From: Chloroflexota bacterium
Lineage (GTDB): Bacteria; Chloroflexota; Anaerolineae; Promineifilales; Promineifilaceae
NCBI GenBank assembly: GCA_013112725.1
Contig: JABFFZ010000015.1
Location: 20,648 to 84,647 of the forward strand
DNA length: 64,000 bases
Direction: 5' to 3'
Shown here: piece after piece, positions 52,532 through 61,475 of the stretch
Numbering within the stretch: position 1 is the stretch's first letter
Layout of the letters: the number at the start of each line of letters is the position of its first letter
Program-made: the position numbers and the translations under genes
The notes under the pieces: model-generated
The model's database searches: none
The model's input: the letters and a program-made list of their open reading frames with translations, nothing else
Told to the model about the DNA's origin: nothing

Positions 52532-53718
52532 TTCCTTTTCCGTTCCGGCTCAAAAAACGGCGTCTTCACTACCGTCGCCTTTGCCCGCTGGCGCTGATAT
52601 TCGATAGTGAACTCCATTTCCAGGGTATTGCCGATATGTCCGTAAGCCGCGTACACGGTGCCAATGCCAATGTACTCCTTCAAAATGGGGGAAAAGGTGT
52701 GGCTGGTAATTTGCCCTACTTGTTTACCACTTTTATACAGCGGCACGGCCGTGCGCGACGCCCGCCCGGCCACTTTGGGCGGTAAATCTTTGGCCCCAAA
52801 CAGCCGCTCCAGGTCTTGCCAATCCGCCTTCACGCCCACAAACGCCCACTCGGAACCGGCTGCCTTTTCGCGCAGCAGCGCCCGTTTGCCGATAAAATCG
52901 GCCCCGTCCAGCGCCACCGCCCAGCCCAGCCCCAGTTCATACGGCGAAGACAACTGGTCAGGGATGACGGCTTTGAGCGCCGATTTATAATCTACATCGG
53001 CTAGCAGCAGCCCGGCTTCTATGCGGGCCACATCCAGCGCCAACATGCCGGCGGGCAGCAGGCCATACCGTTGCCCTACCTCCATGAGCATATCCCACAC
53101 GGCCGTCGCATCCCTCGGATTCAGCCACAGTTCATACCCCAAATCGCCGGTGTAGCCGGTGCGGGTGATGGTGAGGGCACGGCCGTCTATCTGCCCCTGT
53201 CCCAATCTAAAATATCTCAATCTCCCCATATCCAATCCCGTAACGACATTCTGCAAAATAGCCCGGCTTAATGGCCCTTGCAGCGCCAGCGCCGCCAGGT
53301 CATCACTTGCATTCACCACCTGCGCGTTCAGGCCATAACCCACATCCTGAAACCAGCGCAGGCTGGGGTCGGCGGCGGTGATGCGGAAATGGTTATCATC
53401 CAGCCGGGCCACCGTGCCATCATCAATTACCTGCCCATCCTCGTCACACCAGGGGGAATACATCACCTGCCCCACGGCGCATTTGGCGATGTTGCGCGTC
53501 ATCACGCGATCCACCAGACGCAGCGCGTCTGGCCCGGTGACTTCATATTTGAACAGGGGGGAAACATCAATCAGCCCGGCGGCGTTGCGAATGGCGTAAT
53601 ACTCCCGTTCGTGGCTCGGCTCATACAAACTGGCGGCCAGAAAACCCGACCAGTCGCGCCAGTCATAACTTTCAACCAACGGCGCGGTGCGTGCATGAAA
53701 AGGGGTAGGAATGGGCAT
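52528..53718 (-). CDS. aminomethyltransferase-family (GcvT-like) protein
   Basis: 396 residues from ATG 53718 (PIPTPFHARTAP); a TTG 15 bases earlier is less likely. The T-protein fold is clear: LIDVSPLFKYEVTGPDAL, MYSPWCDEDGQVIDDGT, TRTGYTGDLGYELW and PYELGLGWAVALDGADFIGKRAL. Relatives accept a one-carbon unit on tetrahydrofolate, from glycine or from N- or S-methyl donors (dimethylglycine, sarcosine or DMSP enzymes). It stands alone without GcvH or GcvP and next to an MttB-like methyltransferase, so a demethylase role in methylamine or betaine use is plausible. Confidence 0.85.
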   Translation of the reverse strand: MPIPTPFHARTAPLVESYDWRDWSGFLAASLYEPSHEREYYAIRNAAGLIDVSPLFKYEVTGPDALRLVDRVMTRNIAKCAVGQVMYSPWCDEDGQVIDDGTVARLDDNHFRITAADPSLRWFQDVGYGLNAQVVNASDDLAALALQGPLSRAILQNVVTGLDMGRLRYFRLGQGQIDGRALTITRTGYTGDLGYELWLNPRDATAVWDMLMEVGQRYGLLPAGMLALDVARIEAGLLLADVDYKSALKAVIPDQLSSPYELGLGWAVALDGADFIGKRALLREKAAGSEWAFVGVKADWQDLERLFGAKDLPPKVAGRASRTAVPLYKSGKQVGQITSHTFSPILKEYIGIGTVYAAYGHIGNTLEMEFTIEYQRQRAKATVVKTPFFEPERKRK

Positions 53719-53730
53719 ATCTTTTTTTGG

Positions 53731-53785
53731 CAAAGATTGCGTAGATTAGACCGATTTTTTATCTGCGAAATCTGCGCAATCTTTG
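53731..53785. repeat. inverted repeat between GcvT-like and MttB-like genes
   Basis: Arms CAAAGATTGCGTAGATT (from 53731) and AATCTGCGCAATCTTTG (to 53785) match with one difference across about 20 bases. It could terminate the upstream MttB-like transcript on the minus strand. Confidence 0.7.
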
Positions 53786-53829
53786 ATGATCGAATGGTGA
53801 AGTAATCAGGTGCGGGATTATACAGGGAA

Positions 53830-55353
53830 TCAGGAGCGGCGGGTATGGCGGCGGGGGCGGCGCATGGGGGTGGATGGTGTAACCGACGGCCGTACCACCG
53901 CTACCACCTCTGGCAATTCCACCTGATTTACCAAACCGGCCTTGATCAGGCGTTGCATTTCGGTGAGTACGGCCGTGTCCGTCTCAATTGGTTCATATTT
54001 TGCCAGCCGTTCGATCACTTCCAGCTTCGCTCGCTGCTCAAAGGTGTGGCCGCCCAGCTTTTGCCACGTCTCCCGGTTGGTGCGGTCGGTGGTTGGTTTG
54101 GTCAGGTATAGCTCTTGCGGCCAATGCGCCAGGGTGTGTGCGGTCGTAATGAGATGCTGCTCCGCCAGCAGTTCCCGCGCCAGATCAAGCGTGGGCAGGT
54201 CATCTATCACCTGTGTCTGGCGCACAAAATGGAGCGTCTGCCCGCACCATTCATTGTCCGCCACCAGCTTTTCCAGGCTAAAGGTCAGCACGTAATCCAA
54301 CATGCCCGGCCCGGAAACGGAGTTGATGCCCGCCAGCGCCGCCAGCAGCGCCCCGCCAAACGTCTCTGCACCCGCCTGAGCGTCTACAAATTTGCCTTCG
54401 CTGAGCGCCATGTACGCTTGTGTGGGCAGGTTGAGCGCCTTCGCCACCTGTACGTAGGCCACGTTCAGCTTCAAGGCTTCAATAGCGGCCATGGGGGCCA
54501 CGGCCGTTTGCATATGAAACGCGGCCGGCGCGCCGCCAAACAGGACGGGCGCACCGGGCTTAACGATCTGCGCCATCGTCAGCCCCGCCAACACGTCGGC
54601 CACGTGGAACACCGTCGCCCCCACCAGCGTCACCGGGGCGATGAGGCCCATCAAGGTGACGGGCACAATTTCAATGGGGATGCCCCATTCCACGCAGTCC
54701 AATAAATTCTGGCAGGAATCTTCGCCATAGCGGAAGAAGCCGGTGGCGGTGATGGTAAAAATGGACATCGGCCGGGCGATCAAATCCGCTTTGTCCTGGC
54801 GGAACAGCTGCATCATTTCGGCCATGCGCGGCACGCCGTGTTCGGTGAACGCGCCGGAAACCACCGGTTTGTGCGAATTGCTCAGGCAGAGATAGAGTCG
54901 CCAGGCATCGGATACCTGCGCTTCGATGTCGTCATTGGTGGAAAAGGCGGTGGCCAAGTAGGCGATGTGTTCCAGGCCATCACACAGGCGGACGTATTCT
55001 ACAAAGTCGGCCGTATTCGCCAGCCGTGTCTGCCCGGTTTTGTAATCCAGCACCTTGAGACCGCTGGAACCGGGTACAAAATGGACATTATCGCCGCCGA
55101 GGTGGGCATGGGCACGGCCGTCTCGGTCATACAGCGTGAAGGATTGTGGGGTGCTGGCAATGGCCTGGTCTACGATGTGGGGCGGGAAGAGGATACGGCC
55201 GTCGGTTCCCTCCGCCTTTAACCCGGCAGCCAACAATCGCTGCCGCAGCCCCGCCCCGCGCACATCCACGCCAATCTCGGCCAGAATCCGTTTCGCTTCC
55301 TGCAAAATTTGGGCAATCAGTTCATCAGGTAATACTTGAATGGTGGGTCTCAT
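53830..55353 (-). CDS. MttB-superfamily trimethylamine methyltransferase-like protein (no pyrrolysine)
   Basis: 507 residues. It shows the MttB pattern from [20 protein letters not shown] to the C-terminal part, including a [30 protein letters not shown] core. The frame is uninterrupted, so unlike archaeal MttB there is no amber/pyrrolysine; it belongs with MtgB-type or other quaternary-amine methyltransferases. The last 20 residues are Arg/Pro-rich. Substrates could be glycine betaine, proline betaine or a similar methylated amine; a corrinoid protein, needed as methyl acceptor, is not encoded nearby. The GcvT-like gene downstream may take over the methyl group. Confidence 0.85.
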   Translation of the reverse strand: MRPTIQVLPDELIAQILQEAKRILAEIGVDVRGAGLRQRLLAAGLKAEGTDGRILFPPHIVDQAIASTPQSFTLYDRDGRAHAHLGGDNVHFVPGSSGLKVLDYKTGQTRLANTADFVEYVRLCDGLEHIAYLATAFSTNDDIEAQVSDAWRLYLCLSNSHKPVVSGAFTEHGVPRMAEMMQLFRQDKADLIARPMSIFTITATGFFRYGEDSCQNLLDCVEWGIPIEIVPVTLMGLIAPVTLVGATVFHVADVLAGLTMAQIVKPGAPVLFGGAPAAFHMQTAVAPMAAIEALKLNVAYVQVAKALNLPTQAYMALSEGKFVDAQAGAETFGGALLAALAGINSVSGPGMLDYVLTFSLEKLVADNEWCGQTLHFVRQTQVIDDLPTLDLARELLAEQHLITTAHTLAHWPQELYLTKPTTDRTNRETWQKLGGHTFEQRAKLEVIERLAKYEPIETDTAVLTEMQRLIKAGLVNQVELPEVVAVVRPSVTPSTPMRRPRRHTRRS

Positions 55354-55406
55354 ATCCGTGCATCATATCCTTTCACCTTAGATTTGCAACTGCCGTATAA
55401 TCGTTT

Positions 55407-55453
55407 GTAGTAGGCGATTTATCGCCTGCTCACGGCGATAAATCGCCTACTAC
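55407..55453. repeat. 20-bp-arm hairpin element, copy 1
   Basis: Perfect 20-base arms (55407-55426 and 55434-55453, GTAGTAGGCGATTTATCGCC) with a 7-base loop. The same arms occur at 56995-57041. It sits between divergent genes, six bases before the DinB-like ribosome site. Confidence 0.92.
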
Positions 55454-55474
55454 GAACTTTTGGAGGAAGAAAAC

Positions 55475-55981
55475 ATGACCCATCCCCTTGTGACCCAATT
55501 ACGTTTTGCCCGCAGCGAGTTTCAGCGTGGGCTGGTGGGGCTGACGGACGATGACGCCCGCCATCGTTTCCTGCCCATGAACTGCATTAGCTGGAACATC
55601 GGCCATCTGGCCTGGCAGGAGCAGCGTTACTGGCTGCAACGGCTGCAAGACAAGGTGTTGCTGCCGGAGTTGAATGAGATGTTTTGTTTTGGCTGCCCGG
55701 CGGCTACACCGCCGCTGGCGGAGATGCGAGAAGCATGGGAAATTGTGACGCACGCGGCCGACCCGTTTCTGGATACGCTCACGACGGAGGATTTGGTGTT
55801 GGCACGGCCGTTTACCAACCCCGCTTACCACTTCACCGCCGGCTCTCTCATGCTGCGTACCATTTACCATTACTGGTACCACAATGGCGAAAACCTGGCC
55901 ATCCGCCAGATGTTGGGCCACACCAACCTGCCCCAATTTGTGGGCAACATTGATGAAGAAGCCCCCTACCAGCCACATTGA
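55475..55981 (+). CDS. DinB-family protein
   Basis: 168 residues from ATG 55475, directly after GGAGGAAG. The DinB/YfiT-like four-helix pattern is present: WNIGHLAWQEQRYW with a metal-binding His, and a C-terminal YHYWYHNGENLAIRQMLGH with two more His residues. Such proteins are metal-dependent and often detoxify thiol conjugates, but the substrate is unknown. The upstream 20-bp hairpin lies in the leader. Confidence 0.8.
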   Translation: MTHPLVTQLRFARSEFQRGLVGLTDDDARHRFLPMNCISWNIGHLAWQEQRYWLQRLQDKVLLPELNEMFCFGCPAATPPLAEMREAWEIVTHAADPFLDTLTTEDLVLARPFTNPAYHFTAGSLMLRTIYHYWYHNGENLAIRQMLGHTNLPQFVGNIDEEAPYQPH

Positions 55982-55993
55982 TCCGTAGTTGGC

Positions 55994-56980
55994 TTAAAGA
56001 AAAACCGGCTTGCCCGCTGCGGCCGATTCGTACAGGGCCAGGACGGTGCGGATGTGGTTGCGGGTTTCGGCCAGGGTAAGGTATGTAGGACGGCCGTCCA
56101 GAATGGCGGCGTGCATGTCTTCAATTTCGCCCAGGTAAAGTGGCTCTTCGGGGATGTCTACATATTCCGGCTCGCCGCTATCGGGGTAAAAGACCATCTC
56201 GCTCTCTTCCACATTGGTAAACGGCCGTGACATGCGCAGCCGTCCCTTGGTACCCACCACTACTGACCGGGTATGATAGGGTGTGAGGAAGGAAGAGCTA
56301 ATTTGGGTGACACGGCCGTGACCATAATGCAACTGCCCGGCAAAAAACTCGTCCACTCCCGTATCGCCCTTCTCTTGGAAACCAAACACCCAATCCGGCG
56401 GCCCGCCCATGACAAACTGAGCAAAACTGACCGGGTAAATGCCCACATCCCACAAACTGCCGCCGCCATATTCTGGTATTAGACGGATATTATCCCGTGA
56501 TTTGAACTGAAAATTGAATACAGATTGAATGAGGGAGATGTCACCCAGACGGCCGTCGCGTACAAACGCCTCTACCAACTTCATTTGCGGATGGTGGCGG
56601 TACATAAACGCCTCTGCCAGCACCAGCCCCGTCTCTTGTGCGGCGGCAATCATGCGGTCAACGTCCGCCAGCGTCAGGGCAAAGGGCTTTTCACACAGCA
56701 CATGTTTGCCCGCCTGCAAAGCGCGAATTGTCCAATCGGCGTGCAGGTGGTTAGGTAGGGAAATATACACTGCATCTACAGCGTCAGAAGCCAGCATCGC
56801 TTCATAGCTGGCAAAGGTTTGGGGAATGTCCCAATGCTGCGCGTAACTGTCGGCCGATTCCTGGCTGCGGCTGGCCACGGCCGTCAATTCCCCTCGCGCC
56901 GATTGCCGTATAGCCGGAATGACGCGCCGGTTGATATTGGCTGTAGAAAGTAAACCCCAACGTACTTGTCCCATCCTCAT
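55994..56980 (-). CDS. Gfo/Idh/MocA-family oxidoreductase
   Basis: 328 residues from ATG 56980, or 326 from 56974, where RBS spacing is better. The Rossmann start VRWGLLSTANINRRVIPAI, the CEKPFALTLADVDRMI loop with the conserved Lys-Pro, and the C-terminal beta-sheet domain (LIQSVFNFQFKSR, GGGSLWDVGIYPVSFAQF) are clear. It probably oxidises or reduces a sugar or inositol derivative with NAD(P). Directly downstream of serS on the same strand, with a repeat hairpin between them. Confidence 0.9.
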   Translation of the reverse strand: MRMGQVRWGLLSTANINRRVIPAIRQSARGELTAVASRSQESADSYAQHWDIPQTFASYEAMLASDAVDAVYISLPNHLHADWTIRALQAGKHVLCEKPFALTLADVDRMIAAAQETGLVLAEAFMYRHHPQMKLVEAFVRDGRLGDISLIQSVFNFQFKSRDNIRLIPEYGGGSLWDVGIYPVSFAQFVMGGPPDWVFGFQEKGDTGVDEFFAGQLHYGHGRVTQISSSFLTPYHTRSVVVGTKGRLRMSRPFTNVEESEMVFYPDSGEPEYVDIPEEPLYLGEIEDMHAAILDGRPTYLTLAETRNHIRTVLALYESAAAGKPVFL

Positions 56981-56994
56981 TTTCCTTCTTGTTC

Positions 56995-57041
56995 GTAGTA
57001 GGCGATTTATCGCCTTCTGACGGCGATAAATCGCCTACTAC
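56995..57041. repeat. 20-bp-arm hairpin element, copy 2
   Basis: The same 20-base perfect arms as copy 1 (56995-57014 and 57022-57041) with a different 7-base loop. Between serS and the oxidoreductase, so it may act as a terminator or transcript stabiliser. Confidence 0.92.
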
Positions 57042-57049
57042 AAACTTGC

Positions 57050-58417
57050 TTATCGGATCACATCTACGCCGCCCATATACGGCCGTAACACCTCCGGCAC
57101 CACCACCGACCCGTCTGCCTGCTGGTTATTCTCAATCAGGGCAATCATCACCCGCGGCAGCGCCAGGCCTGAGGCATTCAGCGTGTGCGGGAAGCGTGTC
57201 TTGCCGCCATCAGCCGGTTTGTACCGCACATTGGCCCGCCGCGCCTGGAAATCGGTGGCGTTAGAAATTGAGCTGACCTCCAGCCATTCACCACAACCCG
57301 CCGCCCACACTTCAATATCATACGTCTTGCTCATAGCAAAACCCACATCCCCGGTACACAAATCTACCAGCCGGTAATGGAAACCCAGCGCATCGCAGAT
57401 GTCCAGCGCGTGCTGTTTCATCTCCTCATGCGCCTCCAGGCTCTTATCCGGGTGCGTAAACTGGTACATCTCCACCTTATGAAACTCGTGGCCGCGTTTG
57501 ATGCCGCGTACATCCTTGCCCGCGCTCATCTTCTCCCGCCGCCAACAGGGGGTGTATGAGACGTACTTCAACGGCAGCATCTCCTCCGCCAGAATCTCGT
57601 CGCGGTGCAGGTTGGTCAGGGCGATCTCGGCCGTGCCCAACCACATAAAATCCTCTTCAGCATCGCGGTAAATGTTGTCAAAAAACTTGGGCAACTGTCC
57701 CGCGCCTTCAAAAATGGCCGAACGCACCATGTACGGCGGCTGAATTTCCGTGTAGCCGTGATGTTCCAAATGATAATTGAGCATGAACTGGATGACGGCC
57801 CGCTGCAAGCGCGCCCCCATTCCCTTGAGGATGTAAAAGCGGCTGCCTGACAGCTTCACGCCCCGCTCAAAGTCTATAATGTCCAGCGCCGGGCCTAAAT
57901 CCCAATGCGCCTTGGGTTCAAAGTCAAACACCGGCTTGGGCGCGCCCTGCGGCGGGTGAAAAACGTTGGCCGATTCATCCGGGCCGACGGGCACGCTGTC
58001 TTGCACAATGTTGGGCACCCAGAGCATGTTGTCGCGCAGGCGGGCTTCCACCTGGCGCAGTTCCTCGTCCAATTCGGCGATCCGGTCGCCAATGCGGCCC
58101 GTATCGGCTTTAGCCTCGTCCACGTTGAACTGCATGGCATTGAGTTGGGTTTGCAGCGCCGCCAATTCTTGCCCCACGTATTGCCCGGCTTCGGCCCGTT
58201 TCAGGTCGGCTTCCAGCTTTTTCAAGCTGCCCATCCAGGCCCCAATCTGTTTTGAGCTTTCGTTGCGCTGGCGGCGCAACTCTTCTACCTCCAGGATGAT
58301 CTCGCGGCGACGGCCGTCGTCCGCCAATATCTCATCCACCGGCGCCGTCGTGTTCCGCTTGGCCGTCTGTGCCTTCACCCACTCCGGTTTCTCTCGTATC
58401 AGGTTAATATCTAACAT
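57050..58417 (-). CDS. serS: seryl-tRNA synthetase
   Basis: 455 residues. The N-terminal coiled-coil arm is at about 30-110 (DDGRRREIILEVEELRRQRNE, KADTGRIGDRIAELDEELRQ). Class II motif 2 is TPCWRREKMSAGKDVRG, motif 3 ALPRVMIALIENNQQADGS. Charges tRNA-Ser; could also load selenocysteine tRNA if the organism makes one. A T-box leader lies about 100 bases upstream, so expression rises when tRNA-Ser is uncharged. Confidence 0.97.
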   Translation of the reverse strand: MLDINLIREKPEWVKAQTAKRNTTAPVDEILADDGRRREIILEVEELRRQRNESSKQIGAWMGSLKKLEADLKRAEAGQYVGQELAALQTQLNAMQFNVDEAKADTGRIGDRIAELDEELRQVEARLRDNMLWVPNIVQDSVPVGPDESANVFHPPQGAPKPVFDFEPKAHWDLGPALDIIDFERGVKLSGSRFYILKGMGARLQRAVIQFMLNYHLEHHGYTEIQPPYMVRSAIFEGAGQLPKFFDNIYRDAEEDFMWLGTAEIALTNLHRDEILAEEMLPLKYVSYTPCWRREKMSAGKDVRGIKRGHEFHKVEMYQFTHPDKSLEAHEEMKQHALDICDALGFHYRLVDLCTGDVGFAMSKTYDIEVWAAGCGEWLEVSSISNATDFQARRANVRYKPADGGKTRFPHTLNASGLALPRVMIALIENNQQADGSVVVPEVLRPYMGGVDVIR

Positions 58418-58435
58418 CGTTCACTCTCCTTAAAA

Positions 58436-58512
58436 GGTGTCAGGTGTTCAGGTGTCAGGTGTCAGGTGTCAAGTTCCTCTGGCGCCTGACACCTGACACT
58501 TCAGCACATGAC
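58436..58512. repeat. inverted tandem repeats (GTGTCAG units)
   Basis: Four GTGTCAG units (58436-58469) face two CTGACAC units (58487-58502). They lie between the T-box terminator and the serS start. Confidence 0.85.
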
Positions 58513-58518
58513 ACATAA

Positions 58519-58760
58519 AAACAAAAAAGCCCCCTCGCCATTTCCAGGACGAGGGGGCCCGTGGTGCCACCTGGTTTCATCGGCTACCGATTATCGTTTA
58601 CCGATAACCGCTTACCGATCTCTGAATCGCGCTAACGGGCGAACCCGGCTCACCTTCTCTCGGCGGCAACTCCTGAGTGGATTCTGATTGCTGGCTCATT
58701 AGCTCGCACCAACCGCTAACTCTCTGCCGGGCCGCACAACCATACTACTCTCATTCAGCG
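58519..58760 (-). promoter_or_regulatory. T-box riboswitch upstream of serS
   Basis: On the minus strand the T-box sequence AGGTGGCACCACGG (58570-58557) directly precedes a terminator: CCCCCTCG pairs with CGAGGGGG (58531-58555), then a run of T. Upstream the Stem I motifs are recognisable: GAGAGTAGTATGG (AGTA box) and CAGAGAG...GGTTGGTGCGAGC. A Ser codon UCC at 58681-58679, before a small ACTCAGGAGT stem, is the likely specifier. Between Stem I and the T-box lies a tandem-repeat insert (58583-58620). Consistent with transcription attenuation by uncharged tRNA-Ser. Confidence 0.85.
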
Positions 58761-58820
58761 TCGTTGTGTTCTCAACTATGCGGGCATTATACGCAGGATG
58801 GTTGCCAAGAGCAACCAATC

Positions 58821-59028
58821 TTACGATAGCGGGTCAATGAACTCATCACGATTCAAGTCACCATCCCGCAGAATTTGTGCCATTAGCGATTATCTCACCG
58901 CGATGAACAGGCACAACAGTATGCCTCCCGTCGGGATGTTCTAGAAAATGGTGGCCGCCTCTCACCCGAATGACCTGAAAACCGGCCCTTCGCAATGCGG
59001 TGATGAGTTTCTGTCCGGTCAGACGTGG
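58821..59028 (-). pseudogene. decayed HicA-like gene
   Basis: The minus frame reads LTGQKLITALRRAGFQVI, RGGHHFLEHPDG and HTVVPVHRGEII, the HicA/YcfA fold with its His-His. It then needs a frame change near 58880 to continue QILRDGDLNRDEFIDPLS to TAA at 58821. The usual start codon before PRLTGQ is replaced by TAA. No HicB is adjacent. A remnant, unrelated to the intact hicAB at 15.5 kb. Confidence 0.75.
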
Positions 59029-59103
59029 TTATCTGGTCATACTTCAACCCAGACTTGTTGTATATCACAGCAGATGGAGAACCCAACAGGCGCAATTGCC
59101 TGT

Positions 59104-59546
59104 TTAGCGCGGCACTTCCAGAGAGTTGAGGATGCGGGTGATGAGGGCATCGGCGTTTAGCCCTTCGAGCATTGTTTCTGGCTTGAGGATGATGCGGTGC
59201 CGGTAAACGGGCAGGGCCACCGCTTTTACGTCGTCTGGAGTGACAAAGCCACGGCCGTGCAGTGCCGCATGGACTTTACTGGCCTAACAAGGCCACGGAG
59301 GCGCGGGGGCTGCTGCCCAAAAAGAGTTCGCGGGCGTCACGGGTGGCGTTGCTGATCTGGGTGATGTAGACGAGGATGCTCTTTTCCACGGTAATGGTCT
59401 GGATGTGCTGGCGCACGGCCGTGAGCTGTTCTGGCGTCAGCAACGGCCGTACCCCCGTCGCCGCCAGTTGGTGTGGGTTAAAGCCCTGATTATAGCGGTG
59501 CAGCATCTCCGCCTCGACCGGTGGCGTCGGGTAAGGTACTTTGATC
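59104..59546 (-). pseudogene. MoxR-family AAA ATPase, truncated and frameshifted
   Basis: Only the C-terminal part of MoxR remains: PTPPVEAEMLHRYNQGFNP, EQLTAVRQHIQTITVEKSI, SNATRDARELFLGSSPRAS, then a frame change near 59278 and [19 protein letters not shown] with [10 protein letters not shown] to the stop. The N-terminal P-loop region is missing because an IS element lies directly at its 5' end (59546). The other half is not found beyond the IS, so the insertion was accompanied by deletion. Confidence 0.8.
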
Positions 59547-60743
59547 TTAACGTAACTTTTGTGCAATTGGCGACGAAATCTTGAAAAATCGCCAAAAATG
59601 AAAATCGCCCTTTAACATTCGGCTCAATTGTGGCAGGCTTATGGTCATCTCACACAGTAAGAGGTCACTATGAGTTAACCATCCACATCACCCGCTTCTG
59701 CTCAAGAAACACTGACCCAACACGCTATGCTGGTTGTCTCGGGCTTGTACGCCCGCCGCATCGGGTTGGTCCAGGCTCTTAATCAGGTAGAGCTGAAACA
59801 GAAAACCCGTGACCACCAGCCGCAAACCAAAGTCCTGGAGTTTCTGGTCGCTATTCTGGCTGGTCTGCCCTATCTGCAAGAGATCAGCCGCGCCGCCCAC
59901 CTGCTCGACCAGGACCAGATGACGGCCGAAGCGTGGGACCAACCGGCCTGGGCCGACTACAGCGGCGTCAATCGTACGCTGCAACAACTGAGCGAGAGCG
60001 AAGTAGACGCCCTGGTTGCTGCCTTGAATGAAGTCAGCCAGCCTTTTCTGGAGCAAGAAGTCGAACTGGCGCTGGCCCAATCGGGCTGTTTGTTCTACGA
60101 CGGCGATTTGACCGGGCGGCCCATCTCTCGCGGCAGCAGCTACCCGGACGCCACTTTCGGCTTCATGGGCGACGCCGTCAACTTCGGCTATCAGGCGGCG
60201 ATACCTTCATCTGTCCGCTGAATGTGAAGCTGGCTCGTTATCGCACCGGGGAGACAACGCGCCATGCGGTCCTGCTCCACTATGGTCAAGACGAGGTTAT
60301 GACGGACCTGAAGGGGTGGTTCAACAGCTACAACGGCCGTCAGACGATTGAGGCCAGTATCAAAGAAGGCAAAGGCGTCTTTCAGATGCATCATCTGAAG
60401 GTGCGGTCGGCTCCGGCCTTGCGGCTACAGGAGCAGTTTGCTTGTTTTGCGGCCAACTTTGTCCGCTTTGCCGCCCATTGGCTGGCTACCGAGCAGACGC
60501 CGACGGTCCTACCCACTCATTCGGTCAAGCGTCTGGTACAAGTCGGTGCGCACACGTCGGCCTGGGTGTGCCGTCAAGGTGATGGATGGTTGTTAAGGCT
60601 CACGGAGCAAAGTGTGTATGTCGGGTATATCCTGCGTTTCGGCAACAGGCCGGTTCAACTGCCGCTGCTGCCGCCACAGAAGAACTTTTATTTTTGCCAT
60701 TTTTGAGCTATTTTGGCTCTGATTGTACAAAACTTACGTTAGG
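59546..60743 (+). mobile_element. decayed insertion sequence of about 1.2 kb
   Basis: Terminal inverted repeats CTTAACGTAACTTTTGTGCA (59546-59565) and CCTAACGTAAGTTTTGTACA (complement of 60724-60743) differ at few positions. It contains one disrupted transposase. No clear target duplication was found at the ends, consistent with flank deletion. Confidence 0.75.
59670..60706 (+). pseudogene. disrupted DDE transposase
   Basis: ATG 59670 is followed at codon 3 by TAA where CAA is expected; the frame then goes on ETLTQHAMLVVSGLYARRIG to YDGDLTGRPISRGSSYPDATFGFM. A join near 60205 switches to another frame, TFICPLNVKLARYRTGE, then GRQTIEASIKEGKGVFQMHHL with the probable catalytic Glu. The middle of the catalytic core is missing. 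First Asp region (YDGD) and Glu region remain. Not able to move by itself; the exact IS family was not determined. Confidence 0.8.
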
Positions 60744-60755
60744 AAAACTGTTCCC

Positions 60756-61067
60756 TTATGTGATGCGCACGGCCAGAAAGGCCAGGCGCGTGTCAGCTTC
60801 CATGCCGCGCACGGTACCGGCGGGCATCACCACGGTCGCGCCTGCGGTAATCGGCAGCCGTTCGTCGTCAACCAGCATCCAGCCGCTGCCTTCCAGGATG
60901 TGGTACATGGCGGCCGCTTCCGGGTGCGCCGGTATTTTTTGCCCCGGTTCTAAACCAGCGACGATGATTTTGACTTTTTCGTCGGCCATTAACGGCTGCG
61001 GTTGGGGGCCTTCGGCCGAGTAGATCGCTTTTTCGCGCCAATCGGCGTAGAGGGTGGGCTGTATCAT
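60756..61067 (-). CDS. cupin-domain protein
   Basis: 103 residues from ATG 61067. One conserved cupin barrel: KIPAHPEAAAMYHILEGSGWM and TAGATVVMPAGTVRGMEA. Metal ligands are partly present (His 49-like and His 57-like), and the second motif lacks His. Small single-domain cupins of this sort often sense or modify small molecules; function unknown. It follows the IS directly and is the first gene of intact sequence to the right. Confidence 0.78.
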   Translation of the reverse strand: MIQPTLYADWREKAIYSAEGPQPQPLMADEKVKIIVAGLEPGQKIPAHPEAAAMYHILEGSGWMLVDDERLPITAGATVVMPAGTVRGMEADTRLAFLAVRIT

Positions 61068-61147
61068 TTTGCTGCTCCTTATGGGTGTATTTGGTTGTAG
61101 TATAAACGTCTGAAGAACGGCCGTCGCCGACTTTTGTCGGGTAGTTT

Positions 61148-61447
61148 TCAATCACCCGGCTGGTGGCTCGGCAGTGCGGCGATCTGCTGGCGCGAGGCGT
61201 GCAGCCAGATGCATTCCCCTTCCAGGCGATCTAGCAAATCAAGCGGTATGAGGCGGTAAACGGCCGTTGGGGGAACTTGTCCCAACAGCAGATGCGTAGT
61301 GGTCTCGGTCAGGCCGCTCTGCACCACGGCGGCGACCGCGCCCACCATGCTGCCATCCTGGGCCAGCACCGGCATACCGCGCGTGACTTCGCCGCCCACC
61401 GGGTCAATCTGGCCACGCGCCAGCAGGCGTTTGGGCGATGTGGTCAT
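61148..61447 (-). CDS. PRC-barrel-like small protein
   Basis: 99 residues. LARGQIDPVGGEVTRGMPVLAQDG and VGAVAAVVQSGLTETTTHLL resemble the beta-barrel PRC fold; the C-terminus YRLIPLDLLDRLEGECIWL is similar to the DUF2171-type subgroup. PRC-barrels bind RNA or partner proteins. A GGAGG site precedes the ATG. Between cupin and DUF6069-like genes on the same strand. Confidence 0.6.
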   Translation of the reverse strand: MTTSPKRLLARGQIDPVGGEVTRGMPVLAQDGSMVGAVAAVVQSGLTETTTHLLLGQVPPTAVYRLIPLDLLDRLEGECIWLHASRQQIAALPSHQPGD

Positions 61448-61475
61448 GGTAAGTGCCTCCAGCAGCTACATCTAG

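Noticed and set aside
53830..55353. Pyrrolysine in the MttB-like protein
   Set aside because: The reading frame is continuous with no internal TAG.
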